Origin: Amycolatopsis thailandensis
GTDB lineage: Bacteria > Actinomycetota > Actinomycetes > Mycobacteriales > Pseudonocardiaceae
Assembly (NCBI RefSeq): GCF_002234405.1
Contig: NZ_NMQT01000033.1
Location: 26,471-90,470 of the forward strand
Direction of reading: 5' to 3'
DNA: 64,000 nt
The first letter of the stretch is position 1, and each line of letters opens with the position of its first letter. Below are positions 25,642-33,464 of the stretch, in pieces. The notes under the pieces were generated by a model. The model was given only the letters and a program-made list of their open reading frames with translations, ran no database searches and was not told where the DNA came from. The position numbers and the translations under genes were made by a program.

Positions 25642-26735
25642 TGCTGTCCCTTCGATTCGGCGCTGTCCTTCTCCGCCAACGTCCTCGCCAGCTCGCCGAC
25701 CGGGACGAACGCCCCGTCGACCAGATAGCCGTCCTCCGTCGCGAGGACGTCGACGTGCTCGTGCGCGGGTTTTCCACATCGCCGTTCACAACCGGCGAAA
25801 TGGGCCCTCGGGGCCTTGCCGACCCGCGACGCGTCGGCCCGGACGTCGGCCAGCGACTTCGCGCAGCCCGGGCGTCCGATGCAGGCGCTGATCCCGAGCG
25901 ACGGCTCGTCCGGATCGGTGATCAGGCCCGTGTCCGCTTCCAGCGGGCCGAGGACCAGGATCGACCGCCACGGGGTGACCACGGCGTCCCCGGCGCGCGC
26001 GATCGCACGCGCCTGAGCCGAGGTCAGGCGACCGAAGACCGGGGCGACCGCGACCGCGTCACCGATCGGCCCGATCGGCAGGCCAGGCTTCGTCGCGAAG
26101 ATCTCCGGCCGGGTTCGTTCCCCTGGGACGTCGCCGAGCAGCGGTTCCGTGTCGGGAAGTTCGCTGACCCGCCAAGCCGCTCCCCTGGCCCCAAGGAACG
26201 CGCGCGCGATCGAAATCAGCGCGTCGACGGCGTGTTCCGGGCCGACGCGCAGGCCGGTGTCTTCGCCGGCGAGCAGCACCGCGCCGTCGCGCCAGCAGAC
26301 GTCGGCGCCTTCTCCCGCGACGTCACCTTGACCGCCGTCGAGCGCGAAGAGGAAGCGTCCCGGGAGTTCGGCCAGCTCGGGGTCTGCGCACAGGGCCTTG
26401 TCGAGCGCGGCGGCGAGTTCCTGGGCGACGTCACTCAGCGGCGAGGCGAGGATGTTGCGGACGCGTTCGTGCGACGGCGAAGGCAGGAGCCCTGCCGCGG
26501 AGAGCCTGGTCGCGAGACCGGGACGGGTGACGCCTCGGAGCTGGACGTTGCCGCGCGAAGTGAGATGGAGAGCGCCGTCGCCGAGGTCGTCGGCGGCGTC
26601 CGCGAGAGCCCTGAACCTGTCCGCGGTGATGGCGCCACCGGGCAGCCGGACCCGGGCGAGGGGACCGTCCGCCGCGTCGTGGGTGGCGAAAACACCGGGG
26701 CACGCATCGGCTCGGACACGTGCGCTCGCGGACAT
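25638..26735 (-). CDS. cobG: Precorrin-3B synthase CobG
   Basis: CobG is the oxygen-dependent monooxygenase of the aerobic pathway, related to nitrite/sulfite reductases, that makes precorrin-3B. The 365-residue protein has HLTSRGNVQLRGV in the first ferredoxin-like half. The 4Fe-4S cysteines lie in SACIGRPGCAKSLAD (about 284-290) and FAGCERRCGKP (about 314-318). ATG at 26735 (MSASARVRADACPGV) matches family N-termini, and the longer frame to 26816 would overlap the divergent operator. Its presence marks the pathway as the aerobic one. Confidence 0.94.
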   Translation of the reverse strand: MSASARVRADACPGVFATHDAADGPLARVRLPGGAITADRFRALADAADDLGDGALHLTSRGNVQLRGVTRPGLATRLSAAGLLPSPSHERVRNILASPLSDVAQELAAALDKALCADPELAELPGRFLFALDGGQGDVAGEGADVCWRDGAVLLAGEDTGLRVGPEHAVDALISIARAFLGARGAAWRVSELPDTEPLLGDVPGERTRPEIFATKPGLPIGPIGDAVAVAPVFGRLTSAQARAIARAGDAVVTPWRSILVLGPLEADTGLITDPDEPSLGISACIGRPGCAKSLADVRADASRVGKAPRAHFAGCERRCGKPAHEHVDVLATEDGYLVDGAFVPVGELARTLAEKDSAESKGQQ

Positions 26736-26777
26736 GCGCTCACTGTAGATGGCCGATTTCGAGGAGAGTAATGGTCG

Positions 26778-26809
26778 GATCGAATGTAGTAGGTGTGCTA
26801 CATTCGATC
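26778..26809. promoter_or_regulatory. Perfect 12-base-arm operator between cobG and an ABC transporter operon
   Basis: Arm GATCGAATGTAG (26778-26789) is exactly complementary to 26798-26809 across the eight-base spacer TAGGTGTG. A TACATT hexamer inside the right arm (26799-26804) would be a good -10 for the ABC operon starting at 26834, so a protein bound here would block that promoter. The small HTH protein at the end of the operon is an obvious candidate binder. Control of the divergent cobG is possible too. Confidence 0.7.
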
Positions 26810-26833
26810 GCAGCACTGAGATGGGGGTGACCT

Positions 26834-27742
26834 ATGAGAGATCCACACGACGTGATGATCTCCGTCCAAGATCTCCGGATGCGGTACGGGACGAACGACG
26901 TCCTCCACGGAGTGGACTTCACCGCGCACCGCGGCGAGGTGATCTGCCTGCTGGGGCCGAACGGGGCGGGCAAGACCACGACGATCGAGATCCTCGAAGG
27001 CTTCCGGATGCGATCGGAGGGCGAGGTCAGCGTGCTGGGCATCGACCCGGCGCACGCGGACGAGGATTGGAGGGCGCGGCTGGGGGTCGTCCTCCAGTCC
27101 TGGCGCGACCACGCGAAGTGGCGGGTCCGGGAACTGCTGGAGCACCTGGGTGGCTACTACGCGCCGTACTCCACCGACCGCATCAAGCGGCCGTGGGATC
27201 CGGACGAACTGATCGCCGCGGTCGGGCTGACCGCGCACGCGGACAAGCGGGTCCGGATGCTGTCGGGCGGACAGCGGCGCCGTCTCGACGTCGCGATCGG
27301 CATCGTCGGCCGCCCGGAGCTGCTGTTCCTCGACGAGCCGACAGCCGGCCTGGACCCGGAGGCGCGGCGCGAGTTCCACGAACTCGTGCACCGGCTCACC
27401 GATGACGACGACACGACGATCCTGCTCACCACGCACGACCTCGACGAGGCCGAGAAGCTGGCCGACCGGATCCTGATCCTGAACCACGGCCGGATCGTGG
27501 CCGACGGTTCGGCCGACGCGCTGAGCAGGCAGATCGCCGGAGAGGCCGAGGTGCGCTGGACGCTGGACGGCCAGCGGTTCGTCCACTCGACGACGGAATC
27601 GACGAAGTACGTGCACGAACTGTTCAAGCAGCACGGGGACGCCGTCGGCGACCTGGAGGTCCGGCGGGCGTCGCTCGAAGACACCTACATGACCCTGGTG
27701 CGCCAAGCGGAATCCCCGCTCGTGGAGGTGGGTGCGCGATGA
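26834..27742 (+). CDS. ABC transporter ATP-binding protein
   Basis: This 302-residue ATPase belongs to the drug/ABC-2 export class. Walker A is GPNGAGKTT, the Q-loop context is VVLQSW, the signature is LSGGQRRRLDVAIG, Walker B is LLFLDEPTAGLDPE and the switch histidine sits in LTTHDLDEAEKLADRI. A C-terminal extension of about 60 residues follows, as in DrrA/NodI-like exporters. A GGGGGTG ribosome binding site precedes the ATG. The stop overlaps the permease start (ATGA). Substrate is unknown. Confidence 0.93.
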   Translation: MRDPHDVMISVQDLRMRYGTNDVLHGVDFTAHRGEVICLLGPNGAGKTTTIEILEGFRMRSEGEVSVLGIDPAHADEDWRARLGVVLQSWRDHAKWRVRELLEHLGGYYAPYSTDRIKRPWDPDELIAAVGLTAHADKRVRMLSGGQRRRLDVAIGIVGRPELLFLDEPTAGLDPEARREFHELVHRLTDDDDTTILLTTHDLDEAEKLADRILILNHGRIVADGSADALSRQIAGEAEVRWTLDGQRFVHSTTESTKYVHELFKQHGDAVGDLEVRRASLEDTYMTLVRQAESPLVEVGAR

Positions 27743-28590
27743 ACCCGGTTCAGCACAGTGTCCGGATGGGCGTCACACGAGGCTGGCTCGAAGCGCGCCA
27801 GATGATGACCAACCGCGAAGACCTGTTCAACACCTTCCTTTTCCCGGCGATCTTCGTCGTCGTCATGTTCTTCATGCGCGACGCGAAACTGCCGGGCACG
27901 GAGTTCTCGCTCGGCGCCGCGACCGTGCCGAGTGTGCTGGGCGCGTCGATCGTGTTCAGCGGCATGCTCGGGATGGCGGGGGTGCTCGCCGTCGAGCGCG
28001 AGGACGGCACGCTCCTGCGCGCCAAGGCGACCCCGAACGGCATGGTCGGCTACCTCGTCGGCAAGGTCGTCACGGTGTCGCTGAGCACGGTCATCGGGAT
28101 GCTGCTGGTGCTGATCCCGAGCCTCATCCTGTTCGACGGCATCGCCCCGGGCGGACTGACGTCCTGGCTGGGCCTGCTGTGGGTGCTGGTGCTCGGCCTG
28201 CTCGCCACCATGCCGCTCGGCGCGATCTTCGGCTCGCTGACCACCAACGCGCGCAGCATCGGCCTGATCATGCTGCCGACACTGGGCATCGGCGCGATCT
28301 CCGGGATCTTCTACCCGATCACCGCGCTGCCGGAATGGCTGCAAGGCGTCGGCCAGGTGTTCCCGATGTACTGGCTCGGTCTCGGCATGCGGTCGGCGCT
28401 GCTGCCGGACTCGACGGTGATGATCGAGATCGGGCAGTCCTGGCGGCCTTGGGAGACCCTCGGAGTGCTGGCCGTCTGGGCCGTGATCGGATTGGTGCTG
28501 GCCCCGGTGGTCCTGCGGCGCATGGCGCGCCGCGAATCCGGGTCCTCGGTGGCGGCACGACGGGAAAAGGCGATGCAGCGAATTGGCTAG
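27739..28590 (+). CDS. ABC-2 type transporter permease
   Basis: The 283-residue integral membrane protein has about six hydrophobic segments. These include FLFPAIFVVVMFFM near the N-terminus and the conserved ABC-2 region LPTLGIGAISGIFYPITALP before the last helix pair. It forms an exporter with the ATPase encoded immediately upstream (four-base ATGA overlap). The C-terminus is basic and cytoplasmic. The substrate cannot be told from sequence. Confidence 0.92.
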   Translation: MNPVQHSVRMGVTRGWLEARQMMTNREDLFNTFLFPAIFVVVMFFMRDAKLPGTEFSLGAATVPSVLGASIVFSGMLGMAGVLAVEREDGTLLRAKATPNGMVGYLVGKVVTVSLSTVIGMLLVLIPSLILFDGIAPGGLTSWLGLLWVLVLGLLATMPLGAIFGSLTTNARSIGLIMLPTLGIGAISGIFYPITALPEWLQGVGQVFPMYWLGLGMRSALLPDSTVMIEIGQSWRPWETLGVLAVWAVIGLVLAPVVLRRMARRESGSSVAARREKAMQRIG

Positions 28591-28593
28591 CTC

Positions 28594-28839
28594 ATGAGCG
28601 AGGTCGTTTACAACCGGATCGCGATGCTGCGGGCGGAACGGGGCATCTCCCGCCGCGAGCTCGCCGATGCGCTGGGCGTGCATTACCAGACCATCGGCTA
28701 TCTCGAACGCGGCGAGTACAGCCCGAGCCTTTACCTCGCGCTGCGGATCGCGGAATTCTTCGAGGTGGCGGTGGAGATCATCTTCTCCACCGCCCCTTTC
28801 CCGCGGATCGGCGATTCCTCGTCGGAGCGGTCGGCCTGA
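28594..28839 (+). CDS. Small XRE-family HTH regulator
   Basis: The 81-residue protein is almost entirely a Cro/C1-type helix-turn-helix: IAMLRAERGISRRELADALG followed by VHYQTIGYLERGEYSPSL, then the LALRIAEFFEV helix of the YozG-like small-regulator type. It starts three bases after the permease stop, so it is the last gene of the ABC operon. It probably feeds back on that operon, with the perfect palindrome at 26778-26809 as possible target; this is inference. Confidence 0.9.
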   Translation: MSEVVYNRIAMLRAERGISRRELADALGVHYQTIGYLERGEYSPSLYLALRIAEFFEVAVEIIFSTAPFPRIGDSSSERSA

Positions 28840-28915
28840 ACCATCGATCGGGGGAAAGGCTCCTCGCGCGCGGGCTGGCATACTGCCGTTGTCGGACCGT
28901 CACGTGGGGGGCGCC

Positions 28916-29665
28916 ATGGGCAACGACACGACCAAACCCGGACGCCGGGGGCGAATCGCCAAGGCTCCCGAGGGTGACGAACCCGCGGCGGTCTTCGCCC
29001 GGCGCCTGTGGGAGCTCAAGCAGGCCGCGGGGAATCCGTCCTACGACGCCATGCGCCAGGATCACGGCGCGCTCGTCTCGAAATCGGTGCTGTCGGCGGC
29101 CGCCCGTGGCGCGCAACTTCCTTCCTGGGACACGACCTGGGAGTTCGTCCGGTCGCTGGCGGTCGGCGTGCTCGGCCAGGACGAACAACGGGTCCGGGCG
29201 CAGTGGCGGCTGTGGTGGGACCAGGCTTCCGCCGCGATCCAGGTCCACGCCGAGCCGGTGGAACCCCCTCCGGCGCCGCCGTGGATCAGGCGGCACCGGT
29301 GGTGGGCACTGGGCGCGGGCGTCGCGATCGGGGCGACGCTGGTCGTCGTAATGTGGCCGGCCCCGGAAAGACCGGTGCCCGCCACGATCGCCGAGCCGTG
29401 CGCGGCGACGTGGTTGTGCCTCTACCGCAACATCGGTTTCGACGACATGAACTTCCGGACCCAGCGGCAGAACACGTGTTGGCGCCTTGCCGATTACCAT
29501 CTGCAGGACGCGGTCTTTTCGTATGACAACAATCTTCCCATCACCGGTCATTTCTACGACTCGGCGAAAACCGCCATCGGGAACATTCGCGCCGGCGACA
29601 GCAGCCAGGACAGTTCGGCGTTGCCCGGCGCGTACTGGTTCTGCACCGGCTCCGCCAGGCCGTGA
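28916..29665 (+). CDS. HTH-like, single-membrane-span protein with I36-type (peptidase inhibitor-like) extracellular domain
   Basis: Residues about 22-85 of 249 resemble the XRE-like domain common in actinobacterial signalling proteins (FARRLWELKQAAGNPSYDAM). A proline-rich linker and one membrane span near 130-147 (WWALGAGVAIGATLVVVMW) follow. The outer domain has the paired-cysteine pattern CAATWLCLYRN ... CWRLADY ... YWFCTG, seen in peptidase-inhibitor I36-like and similar secreted domains. The ATG at 28916 is used. It suggests a membrane protein linking an outer signal to an inner DNA- or protein-binding module. The I36 assignment is tentative. Confidence 0.75.
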   Translation: MGNDTTKPGRRGRIAKAPEGDEPAAVFARRLWELKQAAGNPSYDAMRQDHGALVSKSVLSAAARGAQLPSWDTTWEFVRSLAVGVLGQDEQRVRAQWRLWWDQASAAIQVHAEPVEPPPAPPWIRRHRWWALGAGVAIGATLVVVMWPAPERPVPATIAEPCAATWLCLYRNIGFDDMNFRTQRQNTCWRLADYHLQDAVFSYDNNLPITGHFYDSAKTAIGNIRAGDSSQDSSALPGAYWFCTGSARP

Positions 29666-29820
29666 TTTGACCGGACGGCGCCGCGAGCCAAAACGCTGAA
29701 CTGCGCGAACACCCGAATTTGGCCGTAATTCGACGCCAAGGCCGAACCGCTCTTCCCCCGTCACCGGAACGCTTCCTACCGTTGCCCCGGACAGAACTTC
29801 CGGAAACGAGGGGATGACTC

Positions 29821-30888
29821 ATGACGATTTTCCGGGGAAGAAGACCTCGGGTGCGGCGAATAGCGTTCCTTGTCATCGGCGCCTTGTCGCTGACCGTGCT
29901 CGCGGCTCCGGCGAACGCGAGCACGGTCACCCAAGTCAGGTTCACGCCACAGCCCGTGCTCGCGCCGAAGGTACCCGCGACGAAGCCGGGTGAGCCGGTG
30001 AAGATCGACCAAGAGGTCAAGGCTCTGGGCAGCGTCGCCCTGGAGATGTCGGCGACGCAGACGGCGTATGTCAGGTCGGTCATGCGCGCGAATTCGGCCA
30101 CCTATCGCTCGCTGTTCGACAACGAGGTGCGGTGCACCTGGCCGGGCGGTGAACAGAGTTACGTGACGGGACAGAACGTCCTGCAGCAGGGCGCGTCACT
30201 GGAGCCGGAGAAGGAGGACGTCCAGCTCACCACCCGCTTCCTGGTCCACCCCGGCGTCGCCACGAAGGTCACCTGCACCGCGTACGTCCGCGCGGCCACG
30301 ATGCGGGACACCCTCGACGCCCGGTTCCAGCTGCACGAAGGTTTCCTCGAGTTCGCGGCCACCTCCGTCGCCAACACCGCGGACGGCCTGCCCGCCCAGC
30401 GCGCCACCCCCCGCGGCCTCGTGCGGGTCGGGCCGGATCCCCAGGTCGTGGCGCGCGAGCCCGCGCTGCCGTACTTCACCCTCGCGCCGGGCTTCACGAA
30501 ACTCAGCGTCTTCGCCGACACCGAATACAAGACGTGTTACCCGGTAAAGGACAAGGACTGCACCAAACCACCGTCGTCGACGGCCACGTTCACGCTGTTC
30601 GTCAACCAATGGAACGGCGACCGGCTCTGCCAGAGCAGCAACGCCACCACGACGACCCGCCGGATGTCCTATTCCGTGCACCACCACTACGTGGCGCTGC
30701 ACCTGCCCGACTTCAAGGTCCGAACCGACTGCGAACAACGGTTCAACGCCTACGTCCTGGTGAAGTGGCAGGACGGCATGGACGGCGGGGTGCAGGGCAC
30801 CGCGATCGGCCTGACCGACTCGCGAGGGTCGGCCACGACGCACAACGCGGGCATGAGCCATGTCTTCGTCGTCCCGCTCAAGAGCTGA
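29821..30888 (+). CDS. Secreted hypothetical protein
   Basis: The 355-residue protein begins with a Sec signal peptide: basic MTIFRGRRPRVRRIA, a hydrophobic core, and a likely cleavage after APANA near residue 37. The mature part has about six cysteines, including CTWPGG, CTAY, CYPVKDKDC and CQSS, and is rich in beta-type sequence. I do not recognise the family. A GAGGGG ribosome binding site precedes the ATG. The 155 bases upstream (29666-29820) hold its promoter but no clear hexamers. Confidence 0.75.
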   Translation: MTIFRGRRPRVRRIAFLVIGALSLTVLAAPANASTVTQVRFTPQPVLAPKVPATKPGEPVKIDQEVKALGSVALEMSATQTAYVRSVMRANSATYRSLFDNEVRCTWPGGEQSYVTGQNVLQQGASLEPEKEDVQLTTRFLVHPGVATKVTCTAYVRAATMRDTLDARFQLHEGFLEFAATSVANTADGLPAQRATPRGLVRVGPDPQVVAREPALPYFTLAPGFTKLSVFADTEYKTCYPVKDKDCTKPPSSTATFTLFVNQWNGDRLCQSSNATTTTRRMSYSVHHHYVALHLPDFKVRTDCEQRFNAYVLVKWQDGMDGGVQGTAIGLTDSRGSATTHNAGMSHVFVVPLKS

Positions 30889-30923
30889 CAGCACAACGAT
30901 CACCCGAACAGAGGAGATTGCTC

Positions 30924-31322
30924 ATGACGTTCGAAGCGAAACCGCGCCGATTCGCCGCGGCGGTGCTACTCGCGACGGCGGGTCTGCTGGTCACCAGCGG
31001 TCCGGGAGCCACCGCCGCACCGGGAGCCACCGCGACGCCGGAAGGCACCGCCCTTCTCGCGCCCGCGAAGTGCGCCGATTACGGCTGGGTGAGGGTCATC
31101 GCCCAGTCGTTGAGCATGCGTTCCGGGCCGGGCCTGAATTATCCCCCCGTGGGTCCGGCGCTTCAGCGAGGACACCGGTTGTCCTGTTTCCCGGTGGAGG
31201 CCCACGGCTCCAGATACGACCTGTGCGGGTACTCCGGCGCCAACGGCTGGATCCCCATCGACCGCGATGGCAACAGCCGGCGTGACGCCTACGTCCCCAG
31301 CACGTGCGTCGTGGACGACTAG
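30924..31322 (+). CDS. Small secreted SH3-like (bacterial SH3) protein
   Basis: The 132-residue protein has a signal peptide of about 33-38 residues (FAAAVLLATAGLLVTSGPGATAA) and an SH3b-like domain. Recognisable parts are VIAQSLSMRSGPGLNYPPVG, the LNVRSGPS-type turn, followed by GYSGANGWIPID. It has four cysteines. GAGGAG lies eight bases before the ATG. Such domains bind cell-wall peptides or other ligands. It lies 35 bases after the previous secreted protein and may be co-transcribed with it. A long palindrome at 31354-31395 ends the unit. Confidence 0.85.
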   Translation: MTFEAKPRRFAAAVLLATAGLLVTSGPGATAAPGATATPEGTALLAPAKCADYGWVRVIAQSLSMRSGPGLNYPPVGPALQRGHRLSCFPVEAHGSRYDLCGYSGANGWIPIDRDGNSRRDAYVPSTCVVDD

Positions 31323-31353
31323 CCGGTTCACCCGCCACCGTGAAAAAAGGGGG

Positions 31354-31395
31354 TCGGCAATCCCGCATTCAGCCGACTGAATGCGGGATTGCCGA
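31354..31395. terminator. 19-base-arm palindrome
   Basis: Left arm TCGGCAATCCCGCATTCAG (31354-31372) and its exact complement (31377-31395) flank a four-base loop. It follows the secreted SH3-like gene. The inner GCATTCAG resembles part of the palindrome at 51605-51653. A strong terminator is inferred. Confidence 0.7.
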
Positions 31396-31442
31396 ATCAC
31401 ACGAAAGTGGGAAAAGCGCGAGTTAGTGGTGACGCAAAATTA

Positions 31443-31456
31443 CGAACACGTGTTCG
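31443..31456. promoter_or_regulatory. SOS box (LexA operator) before the DUF222/HNH gene
   Basis: CGAACACGTGTTCG is a perfect 14-base palindrome that fits the Gram-positive/mycobacterial LexA consensus GAAC-N4-GTTC. TATTAT (31468-31473) follows as a -10, six bases before the GTG at 31480, so the box covers the -35 area. Damage-inducible, LexA-repressed transcription is inferred. The same arrangement is known for 13E12-family genes in Mycobacterium tuberculosis. Confidence 0.8.
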
Positions 31457-31479
31457 AAATGTGGGTGTATTATGGAGGG

Positions 31480-32733
31480 GTGTCCGAGACCTTCCTTCCT
31501 GAACTGCCGCAGGAGTTGTGGCGTGCCTGCGAGCTGGAGCTTGCCCATGGCGTGAAGCAGTTTCTGCAGGTGATGCGGGTGGCGTCGGCCGCGATGGGGC
31601 GGTTTCTGGCGGAGATCGAGTCTCGGGGCCCGAAAGACTTGTATGGGTATGGGTCGACGGCGGCGTGGTTCGCCGATGTGGCGGGGTTGTCGCGGGGTGA
31701 GGCGCAGGCGGTGGTGAAGCGGGCGATCGCGTTGAACCCGACCCGGGCCCTGGACGGCGGTGAGGTCCCGGCTGTCGCGCCCACCACGGCCGCGGTGGCG
31801 GCCGAGGGGCTGATCGGTGAGCACCGGATCGACCAGATCCTGGACATCCTGAAGAGACTCCCGGCCGATACGTCGGCCGAGGATCGGGAGTACGCGGAGA
31901 AAGTCCTGGCCGAGCTGGCCCGGGACGCGGGGCCCCGGCAGGTTGCGAAGGCCGAAGAGGACATCCTCGGCTGGCTGGATCCCGACGGGAACGAACCCAA
32001 AGACCCCGAGCCGAAGCAGCCGCGCCGGGAAGTGACCTTGGAACGCCGTCGGGATGGGTTCTGGAAACTCACCGGCCTTCTCGATGACGAGCTGGGAGCT
32101 CGCACCGCAGCTGCGCTGGAGGCGTATGCGAAGCCTCGCCCGGTGGACGAGTTCGGCCAAGCCGACCTGCGGATGAAATGCGAACGCCAGGGCGACGCCT
32201 GGGCCGAGCTTCTCGATCTGGCGATCGCCTGCCCGGACCAGCCCGGTACCAGCGGGTACCGGACCTTGGTGCACGTGACCATCGGTCTGGAAGAGCTCAA
32301 GACCGGGATCGGGAAAGCCTGCCTCGACTTCGTCGGCACCATGACCGCACGCGACGCGCGCATGGCCGCCTGCGACTGCCTCATGCTCCCCGTGGTCATG
32401 AACGCCGCTGGTGAACCCCTCGACGTAGGGCGACTACGACGGTTCGTCACCCCAGGCCAGAGACGCGCACTCAACATCCGCGATCGAGGCTGCGCGTTCC
32501 CCGGCTGTCACCGAAAACCCAAGAACTGCCACGCCCACCACATTCACCACTGGGCAGACGGCGGACCCACCGACCTCCGGAACCTCGTGCTCCTCTGCGG
32601 CTTCCACCACCGCCTGATCCACCACGGCGACTGGCAAGTCCGCATGGCCGCCGACGGGCTACCAGAGTTCATCCCACCCCAGTACTTGGATCCGCTACGA
32701 AGAATCCGGCGCAACACCCTCCACCGCGCCTGA
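31480..32733 (+). CDS. DUF222/HNH endonuclease-domain protein (13E12 repeat family)
   Basis: The long N-terminal helical DUF222 domain is followed by an HNH nuclease motif at the C-terminus: DRGCAFPGCHRKPKNCHAHH, then HHWADGGPTDLRNLVLLCGFHHRLIHHG. All histidines, asparagine and the two CxxC-like zinc pairs are present, giving 417 residues. Upstream ATG codons at 31381 and 31459 lie inside a terminator palindrome and beside the LexA box. The TATTAT -10 ends six bases before GTG 31480, so a leaderless transcript starting there is proposed. The gene is intact and not flanked by repeats or transposase genes. Confidence 0.88.
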   Translation: MSETFLPELPQELWRACELELAHGVKQFLQVMRVASAAMGRFLAEIESRGPKDLYGYGSTAAWFADVAGLSRGEAQAVVKRAIALNPTRALDGGEVPAVAPTTAAVAAEGLIGEHRIDQILDILKRLPADTSAEDREYAEKVLAELARDAGPRQVAKAEEDILGWLDPDGNEPKDPEPKQPRREVTLERRRDGFWKLTGLLDDELGARTAAALEAYAKPRPVDEFGQADLRMKCERQGDAWAELLDLAIACPDQPGTSGYRTLVHVTIGLEELKTGIGKACLDFVGTMTARDARMAACDCLMLPVVMNAAGEPLDVGRLRRFVTPGQRRALNIRDRGCAFPGCHRKPKNCHAHHIHHWADGGPTDLRNLVLLCGFHHRLIHHGDWQVRMAADGLPEFIPPQYLDPLRRIRRNTLHRA

Positions 32734-32797
32734 ACCTCTGCATCACCCGAGGAGCCCGCCAGCCACACCGGCGACGGGCCCCTCGGCATGCCCGCAG

Positions 32798-33205
32798 CTA
32801 GATGAGCCGGTTGTACGAACCTCGGAAGTCGAAGAAGGTCAAGCCTTCGTATCGCGTGTGGGCCCGGATCTCGCCCGCTGTCCACGCATGGTCGCTGTAG
32901 TCGTCCACCACGACACCTCCATGCTCGAGCAGAGTCAGGACCAGCCGCCGCAGCTGCTCCGTTCCATCGACCCGGCCGGACACTTCGATCTCTATCGCCC
33001 AGGCCGGACGGTGACCGATCGCGGGGATCAGGCGCTCGTCGGCTTCCTGTTCCCAGCCCCGATAGAGACTGCCGTCCTCGGTCTCCAGCCAGCAGTACAG
33101 CACGTCCTCCACCAGCCAGGGCGCGTTCTGACCTGGCGAAAGCGCATTAAGCACGGCGAAGGTGTCGACCTGGTCCAAGCGGGGGAACACGAACACCGAT
33201 CGCAT
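32798..33205 (-). CDS. Hypothetical protein
   Basis: The 135-residue soluble protein starts MRSVFVFPRLDQVDTF (ATG 33205; an upstream start at 33232 is possible). The family is not recognised. It is acidic, has tryptophans in WLVEDVLYCWLETEDG and WAIEIEVSGRVDG, and ends SYNRLI. It is convergent with the DUF222/HNH gene and divergent from the riboswitch-cobN unit. Composition matches its neighbours, so it is probably a real gene. Confidence 0.65.
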   Translation of the reverse strand: MRSVFVFPRLDQVDTFAVLNALSPGQNAPWLVEDVLYCWLETEDGSLYRGWEQEADERLIPAIGHRPAWAIEIEVSGRVDGTEQLRRLVLTLLEHGGVVVDDYSDHAWTAGEIRAHTRYEGLTFFDFRGSYNRLI

Positions 33206-33261
33206 ACCCGCGAGACTGTCAGAGCCCGCCACTCACGACCACCCCGACCAGCGCAAACCCG

Positions 33262-33448
33262 CCTGCCGGGCACATCACCTTGACTCCCGCCGGACCGCAC
33301 CGGAGAGTGAGCGGGAACCCACGCGACGGCAGAGGGAGGAACCCGGTGAGAGTCCGGGGCGGTCCCGCCACTGTCACCCCTCGTAGCCAAGCGAGGGGAA
33401 GCCAGGAACTCCGGCCGTCGCGACCGCACGACCCGGGGCGCGGACACC
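33262..33448 (+). ncRNA. Cobalamin (AdoCbl) riboswitch upstream of cobN
   Basis: Conserved aptamer parts are in order: GGGAACCC (33313-33320), GAGGGAGGAACCCGGTGA (from 33332), the core GGTCCCGCCACTGTCACC (33361-33378) and the B12 box AGCCAGGAACTCCGGCC (33400-33415). Ends are approximate. The expression platform, a GC-rich segment to about 33455, leads straight into the GAGGA ribosome binding site of cobN, which suggests translational control. It is the only B12 riboswitch seen in the window. Confidence 0.92.
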
Positions 33449-33464
33449 CCGAGTGAGGACTGCC

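Noticed and set aside
29760..29790. GGAAC...CGTT considered as an ECF-sigma promoter before the secreted protein
   Set aside because: The spacing between the two elements is far too short for known ECF promoters.
31381..31479. ATG 31381 or 31459 as start of the DUF222/HNH gene
   Set aside because: The first lies in the arm of a perfect terminator palindrome and before the LexA box. The second precedes the predicted -10, so it would not be in the transcript.
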